Shown here piece after piece: positions 1 through 8,642 of a stretch of 64,000 nt of DNA; position 1 is the first letter of the stretch; each line of letters begins with the position of its first letter. Location of the stretch: the IMG/VR virus record IMGVR_UViG_3300025086_000013, positions 1 through 64,000 of that record; one strand, given 5' to 3'. Source of the stretch: a virus. The translations under genes and the position numbers were made by a program. The notes beneath the pieces are model-generated. The model had not been told where the DNA came from, did not search any database, and saw only the letters and a list, made by a program, of their open reading frames with translations.

Positions 1-2
1 AT

Positions 3-902
3 GGATTATTTTGTACTAGATGGTTATCAAAAGGAGATCCTGCAGATGTACTTTCTTGGGCACAAGTTTATAAAGATGTATTTGAAGATGATCTTTATGA
101 TGAAATTGTAAATGATTTAAATAAGATACCTTCAGATGCTCATATTGTAATTGAGTCAGAATGGTTTAGTTCATATTATCATGATACTGCTGCTAATATT
201 AAAAGATTTGAAAAAATGGCTGAAGGATTAAAGAAATTAACTCAAGGTAGCAGATACCATTATTACATTGAATCATTAGATCAGTGGAATGATATACAAA
301 ATAATATGTCTAAACTTGTTTGGGATACTAATATGAATGATCTTGCTACAGAAGATTCTGAAGTAATAAATGAAGAAATGTATATTCAACTTAAAACTAT
401 GCTTGGTTGGGAAAAGACTGACGAAGGTTGTGGTTGGCAAGGTAATAGGGACAAAGAAAATATGAACTTAGCATTAGCAATGATTGCTAATTGTAATATT
501 AAAGAGTCTCATACATACTTAGCTTTGTTATTTTCATTCTTAAGTGATTCTATGAAAGATGCCGGTATATGGAACAGTGTTAACTTTAAATCTGTAAGGA
601 AGAAGTTTCAGAAATATATAGATTTTTCTGGTTGGAATTGGTGTCATGTTTATAATTATTTACTTGAAGAATTAATTAAAGATGATGCATTAACTGAAGT
701 TGCTTGGAAAGAAATTGCTCAGAAAATGTATGATGATGTATTATCTGGTCAATATGGTGTTGATGGTAAGAATAATTTTAGCATTAGTCCTGAGAGTATC
801 CAATTAAAACCGGAACTTAGAGCAAGAATGAAAGTTGAAGAACCTGTGCTTGATGACCTAGAAGCTATGGTTGATATGCATACTGAATCATATAGATTAT
901 GA
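3..902 (+). CDS. Unknown protein, 5' end outside the window
   Basis: The frame is open from the first bases of the window, so an ATG at 216 is internal and the true start lies to the left. About 299 residues are visible. The protein is acidic, rich in Trp and Tyr, and mostly helical in appearance, with no signal peptide or membrane segment. I see no catalytic motif and do not recognise the family. Its stop overlaps the start of the next gene (ATGA at 899-902), which points to translational coupling with the glycosyltransferase and nuclease that follow. The role is unknown; a replication or metabolism function is only suggested by position. Confidence 0.8.
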   Translation, partial: GLFCTRWLSKGDPADVLSWAQVYKDVFEDDLYDEIVNDLNKIPSDAHIVIESEWFSSYYHDTAANIKRFEKMAEGLKKLTQGSRYHYYIESLDQWNDIQNNMSKLVWDTNMNDLATEDSEVINEEMYIQLKTMLGWEKTDEGCGWQGNRDKENMNLALAMIANCNIKESHTYLALLFSFLSDSMKDAGIWNSVNFKSVRKKFQKYIDFSGWNWCHVYNYLLEELIKDDALTEVAWKEIAQKMYDDVLSGQYGVDGKNNFSISPESIQLKPELRARMKVEEPVLDDLEAMVDMHTESYRL

Positions 903-2029
903 AAATACATGTAGTAGGTTGTCCTAGAAATCCATCAACCAACAAAAGGCCTATAGAATCTTTTGCAATGGTTCCATATTATTTAACTACATATTTACAT
1001 AGAAGAGGTCATGAAGTTTATTATTATGGTTATAAAGAATCAAATGTAGAATGCACTAAAAAATTCATATGTGCAGACAAAAAACATTTGAAAAAATATT
1101 ATAAATATAATAATAAAAAAAATGGACATTCAGATATACAAGATTTTGGACATAGTGATAAGGGAAATCTTATATATCATCAAAATGCTTATAAATATTT
1201 AAAAGAAAATTGCAAAGCTAATGAACCTATTATATGTACTTGGTCAGGAATGGTTGAGTACATATATAAACAATCTAGATATTTTAATTATTTTAATAAG
1301 GTTATAGATGGTCATGTTGGTCATCATTGGCCTATTATAAATTGTCATTATACTGTTTATGCATCTTATGCAAATAAACATTATAATTATGGTAAGTTTT
1401 ATAAAGAAAGAATTGAATATAGATATGTGGATGCTGTAATTTATCCTATGGCTAATGAAATGAAAAATTTTACATATAGAAAAAAGAAAAAAGATTATTT
1501 TTTATTTTATGGTAGATTACTTAAAATGAAAGGTGTAGGATTATATTTAGATTTAGCTAGACAATTTCCAAATAAAAAGTTTATAATTGCTGGGCAAGGT
1601 ATATTTAAAGGAGGTATTCTTAATGATGGTTTTAGATTTAAAATGCCACATAATATTGAATTTGTAGGATTATTAGATTTAAAAAATAGAAAAAAATATT
1701 TATCTAATGCTACTGCAGTTATATCACCGTCTGAATATTGTGAACCTTTTGGATTAACAGCTATAGAAGCTGGTTTATCTGGAACACCTATTATTGCAAC
1801 TGATCACGGAGGATATCATGAAACTATTATTAATGGATATAATGGATTTAGATGTAGTTACTATAGTGAATTTGTAGATGCTATTAATAATATTGATACA
1901 ATTAAATCAGAAAACTGTAGAAAACATGCAAAAAGATTTACAGCTGAAGAATTAGTTAAAGATTGGGAAAAATATTTAAAAAATGTTGTTAAAGAAAATT
2001 GGTATTCACCATATAAAAAACCAGAATAA
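899..2029 (+). CDS. GT-B fold glycosyltransferase (GT4-like)
   Basis: 376 residues. The C-terminal half has the features of GT4/GT1-type retaining glycosyltransferases: a beta strand FLFYGRLLKMKG that opens the nucleotide-sugar domain, then FIIAGQG, and the SPSEYCEPFGLTAIEAG segment whose two glutamates fit the E-x7-E donor-binding motif. The next segment, GTPIIATDHGGYHE, is also typical. The N-terminal half would bind the acceptor and is more divergent. Such enzymes transfer a sugar from a nucleotide donor to glycan, lipid, protein or modified DNA; the acceptor cannot be told from sequence. It overlaps both neighbours by a few bases, so it belongs to the same rightward transcription unit. 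Phage enzymes of this type often modify DNA or the host surface, but that is inference here. Confidence 0.85.
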   Translation: MKIHVVGCPRNPSTNKRPIESFAMVPYYLTTYLHRRGHEVYYYGYKESNVECTKKFICADKKHLKKYYKYNNKKNGHSDIQDFGHSDKGNLIYHQNAYKYLKENCKANEPIICTWSGMVEYIYKQSRYFNYFNKVIDGHVGHHWPIINCHYTVYASYANKHYNYGKFYKERIEYRYVDAVIYPMANEMKNFTYRKKKKDYFLFYGRLLKMKGVGLYLDLARQFPNKKFIIAGQGIFKGGILNDGFRFKMPHNIEFVGLLDLKNRKKYLSNATAVISPSEYCEPFGLTAIEAGLSGTPIIATDHGGYHETIINGYNGFRCSYYSEFVDAINNIDTIKSENCRKHAKRFTAEELVKDWEKYLKNVVKENWYSPYKKPE

Positions 2030-3021
2030 TGATAGATAAAGTTAAAGAAGATTTGTTTTATAAGGAGGAGTTTAAGTTTAGTTACTCCTCCTTAAACAGG
2101 TTGTTATTTTCACCAAAACTTTTTTATAAAGATTATATCCTTAAAGAAAGGGAAACCAAGATGGAAAAACATCTGATAGAAGGTAGATTAATACACCTGT
2201 TACTATTAGAACCAGATCGGTTTGATGAAGAATTTGTAATGTCTCCATTAAAGATGCCTACAGATTCAGTCAAAAAAATATTAAGAATTGTCAGCAGTAG
2301 AATTGTTGACCCAAATAATTATATGAAGTTAAAAGATTTAGATGATCAAATATTAGAAGCTTTGAAAGAAGAAAACTTATATCAATCATTTAAGGAAGAC
2401 CAAAAGAGATTAGATAAAATAATAACAGAAGAAAGTGAAGCGTATTTTAAATTTCTACAAACAACAGGTAAAACTATAATTGATGCAGATACATTTGCAC
2501 GTTGTATGGATCGTGTTGTTATAATCCGGGCTAATGATGATGTAACTAAGTTGCTAATGCAAGAAGCCACTGATTTTGAAATGGATACTATTCAAGTATA
2601 TAATGAAAAAAAATTAGATTGTAAATTAAATGATTATAAATTTGGATTAAAAGGCATAGTTGATAAATATATAGTTGATGATGAGTCAAAAACAATAACT
2701 ATTGTAGATCTTAAAACTACTGCAAAACCATTAGATAGTTTTGCTGAAACAGTGGATTTTTACAATTATTGGCTACAAGCAGCTGTATATTCACTACTTG
2801 TTGTTAAAAATGTTGATGAAAATCAACAGAAATACAAAATTATTTTTAAATTTGTTGTCATAGACAAGTATGACCAGGTTTATGTCTTTCCTGTATCAGA
2901 AGAAACGTTAGTAAGATGGATGACATCTTTGAAAGAAGCATTACAAGAAGCAAATTATCATTACAGTGAAAGAAAATATGACTTACCATACGTGTTTGCT
3001 AATGGTAATGTAACACTATGA
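2029..3021 (+). CDS. PD-(D/E)XK nuclease (RecB/Cas4-like)
   Basis: 330 residues. The nuclease core is near residues 205-255: D212 in GIVDKY, then D227-L-K229 in IVDLKTT, followed by Q250-x3-Y254 in WLQAAVYS. This D...D-x-K plus Q-x3-Y layout is that of RecB/YqaJ/Cas4-like PD-(D/E)XK exonucleases. The N-terminus has the phrase SYSSLNRLLFSPKLFYKDY, also common in this group. It probably processes DNA ends during replication or recombination. The start is fixed by a TAATG overlap with the glycosyltransferase stop, and the end overlaps the next start by 4 bp. crAss-like phages commonly carry a nuclease of this fold, which is consistent with the rest of the window. Confidence 0.85.
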   Translation: MIDKVKEDLFYKEEFKFSYSSLNRLLFSPKLFYKDYILKERETKMEKHLIEGRLIHLLLLEPDRFDEEFVMSPLKMPTDSVKKILRIVSSRIVDPNNYMKLKDLDDQILEALKEENLYQSFKEDQKRLDKIITEESEAYFKFLQTTGKTIIDADTFARCMDRVVIIRANDDVTKLLMQEATDFEMDTIQVYNEKKLDCKLNDYKFGLKGIVDKYIVDDESKTITIVDLKTTAKPLDSFAETVDFYNYWLQAAVYSLLVVKNVDENQQKYKIIFKFVVIDKYDQVYVFPVSEETLVRWMTSLKEALQEANYHYSERKYDLPYVFANGNVTL

Positions 3022-3572
3022 AACAAATTTATACACAATATTTTCAAAAAAGCAAAGTATTTTTATACCCTCTGCTAGGAGTAGCAAAGGGTATAAGATA
3101 CGTGCCTATACAAACATATACATCTTGGAATGGACATCATGTTGGTAATGAAAATTTACTAATATGTGTTTATGCAATAGAACAAGATTCTAAAAAAACA
3201 TTTGATACATTTCTAAAAAAACATTTAGAAAAAAATGAATTATTTCATTCTAGATATTCTGAAGATGATTTAGAAATTGTTACTTTTGATCTATCTTTTT
3301 TTAAAGGTGATTTAAGAAAATTTGAAAAAGGAAAATATTCTGAATTTTCAATTATGACTAAAAAAATAATTATGGATTTCTTTGGAAATACAGGAACTAT
3401 ATCAGAATATATAGAAAGCTATTTATATCCTGAAAAATATTATGAAGTATATTCTGAAATGCTTAATGTACCAATTTCACTTTTAGAAGAAGTAGTAGAA
3501 TTATGTGATAAACCAAGCATAAAAAAAGAACATTTTAAAAAATCAACAATAGAATTAGAATTATTTAAATAA
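3018..3572 (+). CDS. Hypothetical protein, 184 aa
   Basis: The start overlaps the nuclease stop (ATGA). The sequence is Lys- and aromatic-rich with mixed strands in the first half (FLYPLLGVAKGIRYVPIQTY) and helices toward the C-terminus. There is no signal peptide, membrane segment or recognisable catalytic motif. It probably acts in the cytoplasm with its replication-type neighbours, but no function can be assigned. It is followed by a 32-bp gap holding a TATATTTG box. Confidence 0.75.
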   Translation: MKQIYTQYFQKSKVFLYPLLGVAKGIRYVPIQTYTSWNGHHVGNENLLICVYAIEQDSKKTFDTFLKKHLEKNELFHSRYSEDDLEIVTFDLSFFKGDLRKFEKGKYSEFSIMTKKIIMDFFGNTGTISEYIESYLYPEKYYEVYSEMLNVPISLLEEVVELCDKPSIKKEHFKKSTIELELFK

Positions 3573-3577
3573 TTTAT

Positions 3578-3585
3578 TATATTTG
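3578..3585 (+). promoter_or_regulatory. Possible Bacteroidetes -7 box TATATTTG
   Basis: TATATTTG matches the TAnnTTTG -7 consensus of Bacteroidetes sigma-A promoters and lies 20 bp before the next ATG. No clear TTG or TTTG -33 element sits 17-20 bp upstream, so this is weaker than the boxes near 6052 and 19257. Confidence 0.4.
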
Positions 3586-3604
3586 TTTTTTAAATATTTT
3601 AATT

Positions 3605-4045
3605 ATGACAGAAAAAGTTGGAAAAAATATGATTTTAATACATGCTCCTGATTTTCAAAGCATGGAAAAATCTTTTAAAATGATACCTATCACACTAGAT
3701 TGTCCTTATGTAGAATGTATGTATTCTGCAAAAGATAATGTAATGGCGGTTATCACTAGAACTATGAAGCAGTCTTATCATATGGTTCCTAAGTTAGATG
3801 ATAATGGAGATCCCATTAAAAGCAAAACTAAAAGACCAAATGGTAAAGATTTTAAAGAGGAAAGAAGATTAGTAGATACATTTTCAGAATTCTACTTACT
3901 TACCCCCGAAGAGATCAATGGTTTCATTGAATCTTTTGCAGTAAATGCAAAAACATTTGATTATAAAGCTTTAACTACACCAAAAAAGGATCCAAAAGAT
4001 GAAATAATATCAGTTGGAAAACCTGAATTAGTTAAAAAAGCGTAA
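3605..4045 (+). CDS. Hypothetical protein, 146 aa
   Basis: A soluble protein with a central charged loop (near residues 65-90, rich in Lys, Asp and Pro) and a C-terminal tail alternating Lys and Asp/Glu. Segments such as FSEFYLLTPEEINGFIESF look like a compact alpha/beta fold. There is no recognised family. It is preceded by a possible promoter box and followed by a strong terminator, so it may be the last gene of the first unit or be transcribed on its own. An abundant replication accessory factor, for example a DNA-binding protein, is possible but unsupported. Confidence 0.75.
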   Translation: MTEKVGKNMILIHAPDFQSMEKSFKMIPITLDCPYVECMYSAKDNVMAVITRTMKQSYHMVPKLDDNGDPIKSKTKRPNGKDFKEERRLVDTFSEFYLLTPEEINGFIESFAVNAKTFDYKALTTPKKDPKDEIISVGKPELVKKA

Positions 4046-4085
4046 GTTTTGGTCAAACTTTAAAATGACCTATTTTTCATGTTGA

Positions 4086-4124
4086 TAGGGAGCTGGTTTG
4101 TGTGACAGCTCCCTATTTTTTTTT
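4086..4124 (+). terminator. Rho-independent terminator
   Basis: A perfect 10-bp stem, TAGGGAGCTG (4086-4095) with CAGCTCCCTA (4106-4115), encloses a 10-nt loop and is followed by nine T residues (4116-4124). It separates the 3605-4045 gene from the DNA polymerase. Confidence 0.9.
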
Positions 4125-4136
4125 AAATTATTTTAT

Positions 4137-6041
4137 ATGAATCACTGGGTAATGGACTATGAAACATTATCTAATTGTTTTGTGGGTGTATTTACACATT
4201 ACAAAACTGAAGAGACTAAAATCTTTTCAATATGTAAACTACAGAATGATTTTGATAAGTTCATAGAATTCTTAAAAGAAAATATACAGAATAAAGAGTG
4301 GCATATATCCTATAATGGATTAGCATTTGATGCACAGATCACTCACTATATAATAAAAGATTATGAGAATCTAAAAATGATGGATGGTGAATCCATTGCT
4401 CAAGAAATTTACGGTTGTGCACAGAGATGTATAGAAAAAAGTAATAAACATGAATTTCAAGAGTTTCCTGAATGGCACATGTCTATTAAACAAATAGATG
4501 TATTTAAATTAAACCATTGGGATAACATGGCTAAGAGATCTAGTCTTAAGTGGATAGAATATACTATGGACTGGGATAATATCTTAGACATGCCTATACA
4601 CCATGAAACAGAGATAAATACACAAGATCAGTTAGATCTAATTATTGAATACTGTATTAATGATGTGGAAGCAACTAAAGAGATCTTTAATAGATGTAAA
4701 CCTTTAATTGCATTAAGAAAGAACTTAACTGAAAAATATAATATTAACTTGTTTAGTGCATCTGAACCAAGAATAAGTAAAGAAATATTTGCTTATTATC
4801 TTAGTAAAGAACTGGACATGCCAAAATATGAAATTAAGAAGTTAAGAACTTTTAGAAATGTAATTAAAGTAAATGATCTTATATTAGACTATATTAAGTT
4901 TGAAACACCTGAATTTAAAACTTTATTAGAAAAGTTTAGAACAGTAGAGGTAAATCCTAATTATACTAAAGGAGGATTTAAGTCATCTGTAAAATATAAA
5001 GGTGTAAAAACTGACTTTGGATTAGGTGGTGCCCATGGTGCTACTAAAGCTGGAGTGTATGAGTCTGATACTGAGAACGTTATAATGTCATCAGATGTTA
5101 CCAGCTTCTATCCTAATTTAGCTATTGTTAATCAATATGCACCAGCTCATATACCTAAAGAAAAGTTTTGTGAATTATATAAATGGTTCTTTGATGAAAG
5201 AAAGAAGATACCAAAGAGTGATCCAATGAACTATGTATATAAGATTATCTTAAATTCAACTTACGGGTTGAGTAATGATAAGAACTCTTTTCTATATGAT
5301 CCGCAGTTTACTATGTTTATCACTGTTAATGGTCAACTTACACTAATGATGTTGTATGAAATGATTATGACTAGGATACCAGAAGCTGTTGCTTTAATGC
5401 AAAACACTGATGGTGTTGAGACTATAATCCCACGGGATAAGGTAGACTTATATATGGAGATCTGTAAAGAGTGGGAGGAGATTACTAATCTTAACTTAGA
5501 ACATGATCAATATAGTAAACTAGTATTAGCTGATGTCAATAACTATATAGCTGTTGACACTAATGGTAAAGCTAAATGTAAAGGTAGATTTGAATATGAC
5601 GGGTTAGCTCTTCATAAGAACAAGTCTAAACTGATCATTCCAAAAGCATTGTATGCGTACTTTGTTGATGGAACTTTACCAGAACATACAATAAAACATA
5701 ATAGAAATATTCTTGATTATTGTATAGGGGCTAAATCTAAAGGAGCATGGAGACAACACGCTATATATGTTAAAGATAAAATAGCAAAACAGGATGAATT
5801 GCAAAAAATAAATAGATATTATATATCAAATAAAGGATGTAAAATAGTAAAGATAAATAAAAATGACAAAAGAGAAATTCAATTAGAGTCTGGGCAATGG
5901 GTTCAAACTGTAATGAATAAATTAGAAACTAAAGAATGGTCAGACTATGACATTAACGAGAAATATTATCTAAATGCAATTGAGAAAGAAATAAATAACA
6001 TAATTGGTGTAAAAGATAACCAATTAATGTTGTTTGAATAA
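4137..6041 (+). CDS. Family B DNA polymerase with 3'-5' exonuclease
   Basis: 634 residues from the ATG at 4137. The longer frame from 4098 begins inside the terminator hairpin and adds 13 unlikely residues, so it is rejected. Exonuclease motifs: Exo I D7-Y-E9, Exo II in SYNGLAFDAQI, Exo III in YCINDVEATKE. Polymerase motifs: motif A SDVTSFYP with D320, motif B KIILNSTYG, motif C QNTDGVE with D425. The enzyme replicates the phage genome and proofreads. It is short, close in size to protein-primed polymerases such as that of phi29, but I see no terminal protein gene. Oddity: the usual D-T-D of motif C reads N-T-D-G, leaving one aspartate. It is followed by a promoter, so it may end its transcription unit. 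Confidence 0.92.
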   Translation: MNHWVMDYETLSNCFVGVFTHYKTEETKIFSICKLQNDFDKFIEFLKENIQNKEWHISYNGLAFDAQITHYIIKDYENLKMMDGESIAQEIYGCAQRCIEKSNKHEFQEFPEWHMSIKQIDVFKLNHWDNMAKRSSLKWIEYTMDWDNILDMPIHHETEINTQDQLDLIIEYCINDVEATKEIFNRCKPLIALRKNLTEKYNINLFSASEPRISKEIFAYYLSKELDMPKYEIKKLRTFRNVIKVNDLILDYIKFETPEFKTLLEKFRTVEVNPNYTKGGFKSSVKYKGVKTDFGLGGAHGATKAGVYESDTENVIMSSDVTSFYPNLAIVNQYAPAHIPKEKFCELYKWFFDERKKIPKSDPMNYVYKIILNSTYGLSNDKNSFLYDPQFTMFITVNGQLTLMMLYEMIMTRIPEAVALMQNTDGVETIIPRDKVDLYMEICKEWEEITNLNLEHDQYSKLVLADVNNYIAVDTNGKAKCKGRFEYDGLALHKNKSKLIIPKALYAYFVDGTLPEHTIKHNRNILDYCIGAKSKGAWRQHAIYVKDKIAKQDELQKINRYYISNKGCKIVKINKNDKREIQLESGQWVQTVMNKLETKEWSDYDINEKYYLNAIEKEINNIIGVKDNQLMLFE

Positions 6042-6059
6042 GTTTTATTATTATATTTG
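6030..6059 (+). promoter_or_regulatory. Bacteroidetes-type sigma-A promoter
   Basis: TTG at 6030-6032, a 19-bp spacer and TATATTTG at 6052-6059 fit the Bacteroidetes housekeeping consensus (TTG / TAnnTTTG). Transcription would begin near 6066 and carry a leader of about 75 nt with a GC-rich hairpin before the gene at 6143. The -33 element overlaps the last codons of the polymerase gene. Confidence 0.7.
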
Positions 6060-6068
6060 TAAATAAGT

Positions 6069-6123
6069 CCAAGGGGGGCCAAAGGTCGTGGTTACACTTC
6101 ATTCGTGCACGGCCCCCTATTGG
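6069..6123 (+). promoter_or_regulatory. GC-rich structured leader hairpin
   Basis: In very AT-rich DNA this 55-bp segment is strikingly GC-rich. CCAA (6069-6072) can pair with TTGG (6120-6123), and GGGGGCC (6074-6080) with GGCCCCC (6111-6117); the loop holds CGTG and CACG stretches that could pair as an alternative. No T-run follows, so it is not an ordinary terminator. It lies in the leader of the 6143 gene, 20 nt before the ATG. It may control translation or RNA stability, or be a small structured RNA. The fold was judged by eye. Confidence 0.6.
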
Positions 6124-6142
6124 CAATAAACTAACTAAAATT

Positions 6143-7036
6143 ATGGGATACACAAGACCAACAACTACTACAAGAGATATGTTAGTGGCAGCACCACTAC
6201 CTAATCATGGAAAAACTTATACAGTTATTCCTCATAAAGATGTCATAGATGTTACTAAAAATCTATTAGACAACAGTGGCTTTATAATAACAAAAGAACT
6301 TTACAGAGCAAATATGAATGCTAAAGTAGCACAAGGAGTATACCACCTTGCTTCAAATGAAGATGAAGAAATGGGCATGATGTTTGCCTGGACTAATTCT
6401 TATGATAAAAGTACACGGTTTCAGTGTGCTGTAGGAGCTTTTGTAAATGTATGTAGCAATGGAATGTTATGTGGAGACATGGCAAACTATGCTAGAAAAC
6501 ATACAGGTAAAGCAGATCATGATATTCATACTCAGATAAGCTCACAAATTAAATCAGCTAATAAGTACTATACTAAGTTAATTGATGATAAGAATAATAT
6601 GAGAAAAATATTTTTACCTAAGAAAAGTCAAGCTGAATTAGTGGGCAGATTATTTTTAGATGAAGAAATCATAGATGCTTCACAAGTTTCTTGTATTAAA
6701 GCAGAAATGAAAGATCCATCATATAATTATAATGCTGATCTTAATAATGCATGGACATTTTACAATCATGTTACACATTCTTTTAAGAAATCTCACCCAA
6801 GAACATGGATGAGTGATCAAGTTAAGTTTCATGAATTTATGACTGCAGAACTATTGAGTCAATCTGGTTTACACCAAATGGATAAAAACTGGACAGATGC
6901 AAACGGTAATGGTCATGTAGAGGATGGAGTTTATGGATCTGCAGCAGTATATAGTCAAGCTATTATGACAGGATCAGACTTTGATGCTGATATGGAAGCT
7001 CAAGATTATGATACTTTTGAAGAATTTAAAATATGA
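6143..7036 (+). CDS. DUF932-like phage/plasmid protein
   Basis: 297 residues. The central segment, with a flexible N-S-Y-D loop, then FQCAVGAFVNVCSNGML, is the hallmark of the DUF932 family of phage and plasmid proteins (TIGR03299-like). The biochemical role of that family is not established. The protein is soluble, with an acidic C-terminal tail ending in EAQDYDTFEEFKI. It is preceded by a host-type promoter and a structured leader, suggesting separately controlled and perhaps high expression. It overlaps the radical SAM gene by 4 bp, so the two are probably co-translated. Confidence 0.8.
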   Translation: MGYTRPTTTTRDMLVAAPLPNHGKTYTVIPHKDVIDVTKNLLDNSGFIITKELYRANMNAKVAQGVYHLASNEDEEMGMMFAWTNSYDKSTRFQCAVGAFVNVCSNGMLCGDMANYARKHTGKADHDIHTQISSQIKSANKYYTKLIDDKNNMRKIFLPKKSQAELVGRLFLDEEIIDASQVSCIKAEMKDPSYNYNADLNNAWTFYNHVTHSFKKSHPRTWMSDQVKFHEFMTAELLSQSGLHQMDKNWTDANGNGHVEDGVYGSAAVYSQAIMTGSDFDADMEAQDYDTFEEFKI

Positions 7037-7899
7037 GTTTAATAACTAAAGATATACGTAAAAGCATGAAGATCCGTCCATCAGGGCGGTCTTCAGACTT
7101 TATATCTCCTAGTTTTGGATGGGGATGTTTATATGACTGTTCATATTGTTATATGAAAAGGCACAAACCAAAAGGTTTATCTATACCAAAAAATGTTAAT
7201 CAGATCCTTACAGAAATAAATACACATGTTATATTTGCACAATTAGAAACAAAAAAACCAAATCAAACACACTCAAAATACATTACTTATGATATAGGTT
7301 GCAATGAAGACTTTGCTCTTCATCTTAAACATCATGAATGGAAAAGAATATTTGAATTTTTTAAACATAATGATAAAGCAATGGGAACATTTGCAACTAA
7401 ATATGTCAACCCAGAATTACTTAAATATAATCCAAAAGAAAAAATAAGAATTAGATTTAGCTTAATGCCTGAAGATAAAAGAAAACTGCATGAGCCTAAT
7501 ACATCTACAATAATAGAAAGAATAAAAGCAATAGATCAATTTATAGAAGCAGGATATGATGTACATGTTAACTTTAGCCCTATTATTGTTTATGATGGTT
7601 GGTTATATGACTATGATGAATTATTTTGCATATTAGATAAAGAGGTGAAAAATAAAAGTAAAGTTTTTGCTGAATGTATATTTTTAACACATGAAATAGA
7701 CAAACATTATAAAAATCTTTTAAAACACCCTGAAACCGAAAAAGATTTAAGAATAGAAGAAATGCAAGAAGAAAAAATTTCACAATTTGGAGGTAATAAT
7801 CTTAGATATAGAACAGAATTAAAAAGACAATTTATAAATAAATTTGTAGAACTGCATGATACGTTAATACCTTGGAATAAAATTAGATATATATTTTAA
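7033..7899 (+). CDS. Radical SAM protein, spore photoproduct lyase-like
   Basis: 288 residues. C32-x3-C36-x2-C39 in GCLYDCSYCYM is the radical SAM motif that binds a 4Fe-4S cluster and S-adenosylmethionine. The layout resembles the spore photoproduct lyase family: the GC-x3-C-x-YCY opening, NFSPIIVYDGW in the second half, and a C-terminal region with LRYRTELK. Known members reverse a UV-induced thymine dimer. A non-sporulating host makes a different substrate likely, or a general DNA repair or base modification role. The start overlaps the DUF932-like gene. The family is well supported; the substrate is not. Confidence 0.8.
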   Translation: MSLITKDIRKSMKIRPSGRSSDFISPSFGWGCLYDCSYCYMKRHKPKGLSIPKNVNQILTEINTHVIFAQLETKKPNQTHSKYITYDIGCNEDFALHLKHHEWKRIFEFFKHNDKAMGTFATKYVNPELLKYNPKEKIRIRFSLMPEDKRKLHEPNTSTIIERIKAIDQFIEAGYDVHVNFSPIIVYDGWLYDYDELFCILDKEVKNKSKVFAECIFLTHEIDKHYKNLLKHPETEKDLRIEEMQEEKISQFGGNNLRYRTELKRQFINKFVELHDTLIPWNKIRYIF

Positions 7900-7902
7900 A
7901 TT

Positions 7903-8097
7903 ATGAAAAAAATTGGAAAATATTTAGTACATTGCATTAGATCAATAAGTGGTATATTTCTACTTGGGATCGTTATATTATTTTGGATAATAGGATTTAT
8001 CCTTAAAGCTACAATAGAAATTGTTACGTGGCTTGAATTAAAACTAACTGAGTTAATGAAAAAAACATTTGGTGATGATATCAACAAATTAAATTAA
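7903..8097 (+). CDS. Small membrane protein, 64 aa
   Basis: A short basic N-terminus precedes a long hydrophobic stretch (about residues 14-44, ISGIFLLGIVILFWIIGF and beyond) that could form one or two inner-membrane helices. A charged cytoplasmic tail (about residues 45-64) follows. It begins three bases after the radical SAM stop, so it shares that transcript. The function is unknown. Confidence 0.65.
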   Translation: MKKIGKYLVHCIRSISGIFLLGIVILFWIIGFILKATIEIVTWLELKLTELMKKTFGDDINKLN

Positions 8098-8117
8098 CTC
8101 TAAATACTTTTTTAATT

Positions 8118-8273
8118 ATGAAAAAAACCATAAAAGTGTCATTAGATGACATGGGAATGCCTCGCATTCCAAAAAATATTATTAAAGGAAATGAAGTTAT
8201 GGTTAATATGACAAATATTAAAACTTCAGAAAATCATGTTGATAACATGAATATAATTTTAGATGAAAATTAA
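8118..8273 (+). CDS. Hypothetical small protein, 51 aa
   Basis: It starts at the ATG at 8118 (MKKTIKVSLDDMGMPRIPKN) after an AT-rich 20-bp gap and overlaps the next gene by 11 bp, which supports coupled translation. It is soluble and rich in Met, Asn and Lys. No motif is recognised. Confidence 0.6.
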   Translation: MKKTIKVSLDDMGMPRIPKNIIKGNEVMVNMTNIKTSENHVDNMNIILDEN

Positions 8274-8583
8274 AGACTTTAATAATCTCTTAGAAAAGAG
8301 ATTTGAAAAGACTAGAGAAACTTATTCTAGAAAAATGAACGAATATGCTACTGATCTAGATGTATTCCAATCATTTAAAAATGGAGTAGGTTTCTCGTTT
8401 CATGATACACCAGAAGGTGTAGCTTGGGAATATGCTTGTAAACATTTTGAATCAATCAAAACTATTTTAAGCAAATTACCTAATGAAGTTCCTACAGATG
8501 AACTCTTAGATGAGAAAATAGGAGATGCCATAAATTACCTTATAATTCTTGAGGGACTTATAAAAGAAAGAGGAGATCAATAG
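8263..8583 (+). CDS. All-helical MazG/Nmad1-like small protein
   Basis: 106 residues, predicted helical. The C-terminal pattern LLDEKIGDAINYLIILEGLI, with the acidic E-K-x-x-D and N-Y-L features, and the earlier KHFESIKTIL recall phage all-alpha nucleotide-related proteins (DUF1599/Nmad1, MazG-like), which act on or sense nucleotides. The usual four-acid MazG metal site is not clearly complete, so an enzymatic role is unproven. It is the last gene of the rightward block and runs directly into a terminator. Confidence 0.5.
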   Translation: MKIKDFNNLLEKRFEKTRETYSRKMNEYATDLDVFQSFKNGVGFSFHDTPEGVAWEYACKHFESIKTILSKLPNEVPTDELLDEKIGDAINYLIILEGLIKERGDQ

Positions 8584-8597
8584 TCTCCTCTTTTTTT
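8569..8597. terminator. Bidirectional rho-independent terminator
   Basis: AGAGGAGA (8569-8576) pairs perfectly with TCTCCTCT (8584-8591) around a 7-nt loop, and seven T residues (8591-8597) end the rightward block. On the minus strand the same stem is followed by TTCTTTTAT, so it can also end leftward transcripts arriving from 8742. Confidence 0.85.
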
Positions 8598-8642
8598 AAC
8601 AATATCTTAACATACCCATAACATACAATTCACATCTGTTTC

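Noticed and set aside
4098-4136. N-terminal extension of the DNA polymerase frame
   Set aside because: The ATG-containing region overlaps the loop and right arm of a strong terminator; the ATG at 4137 directly precedes the exonuclease motif.
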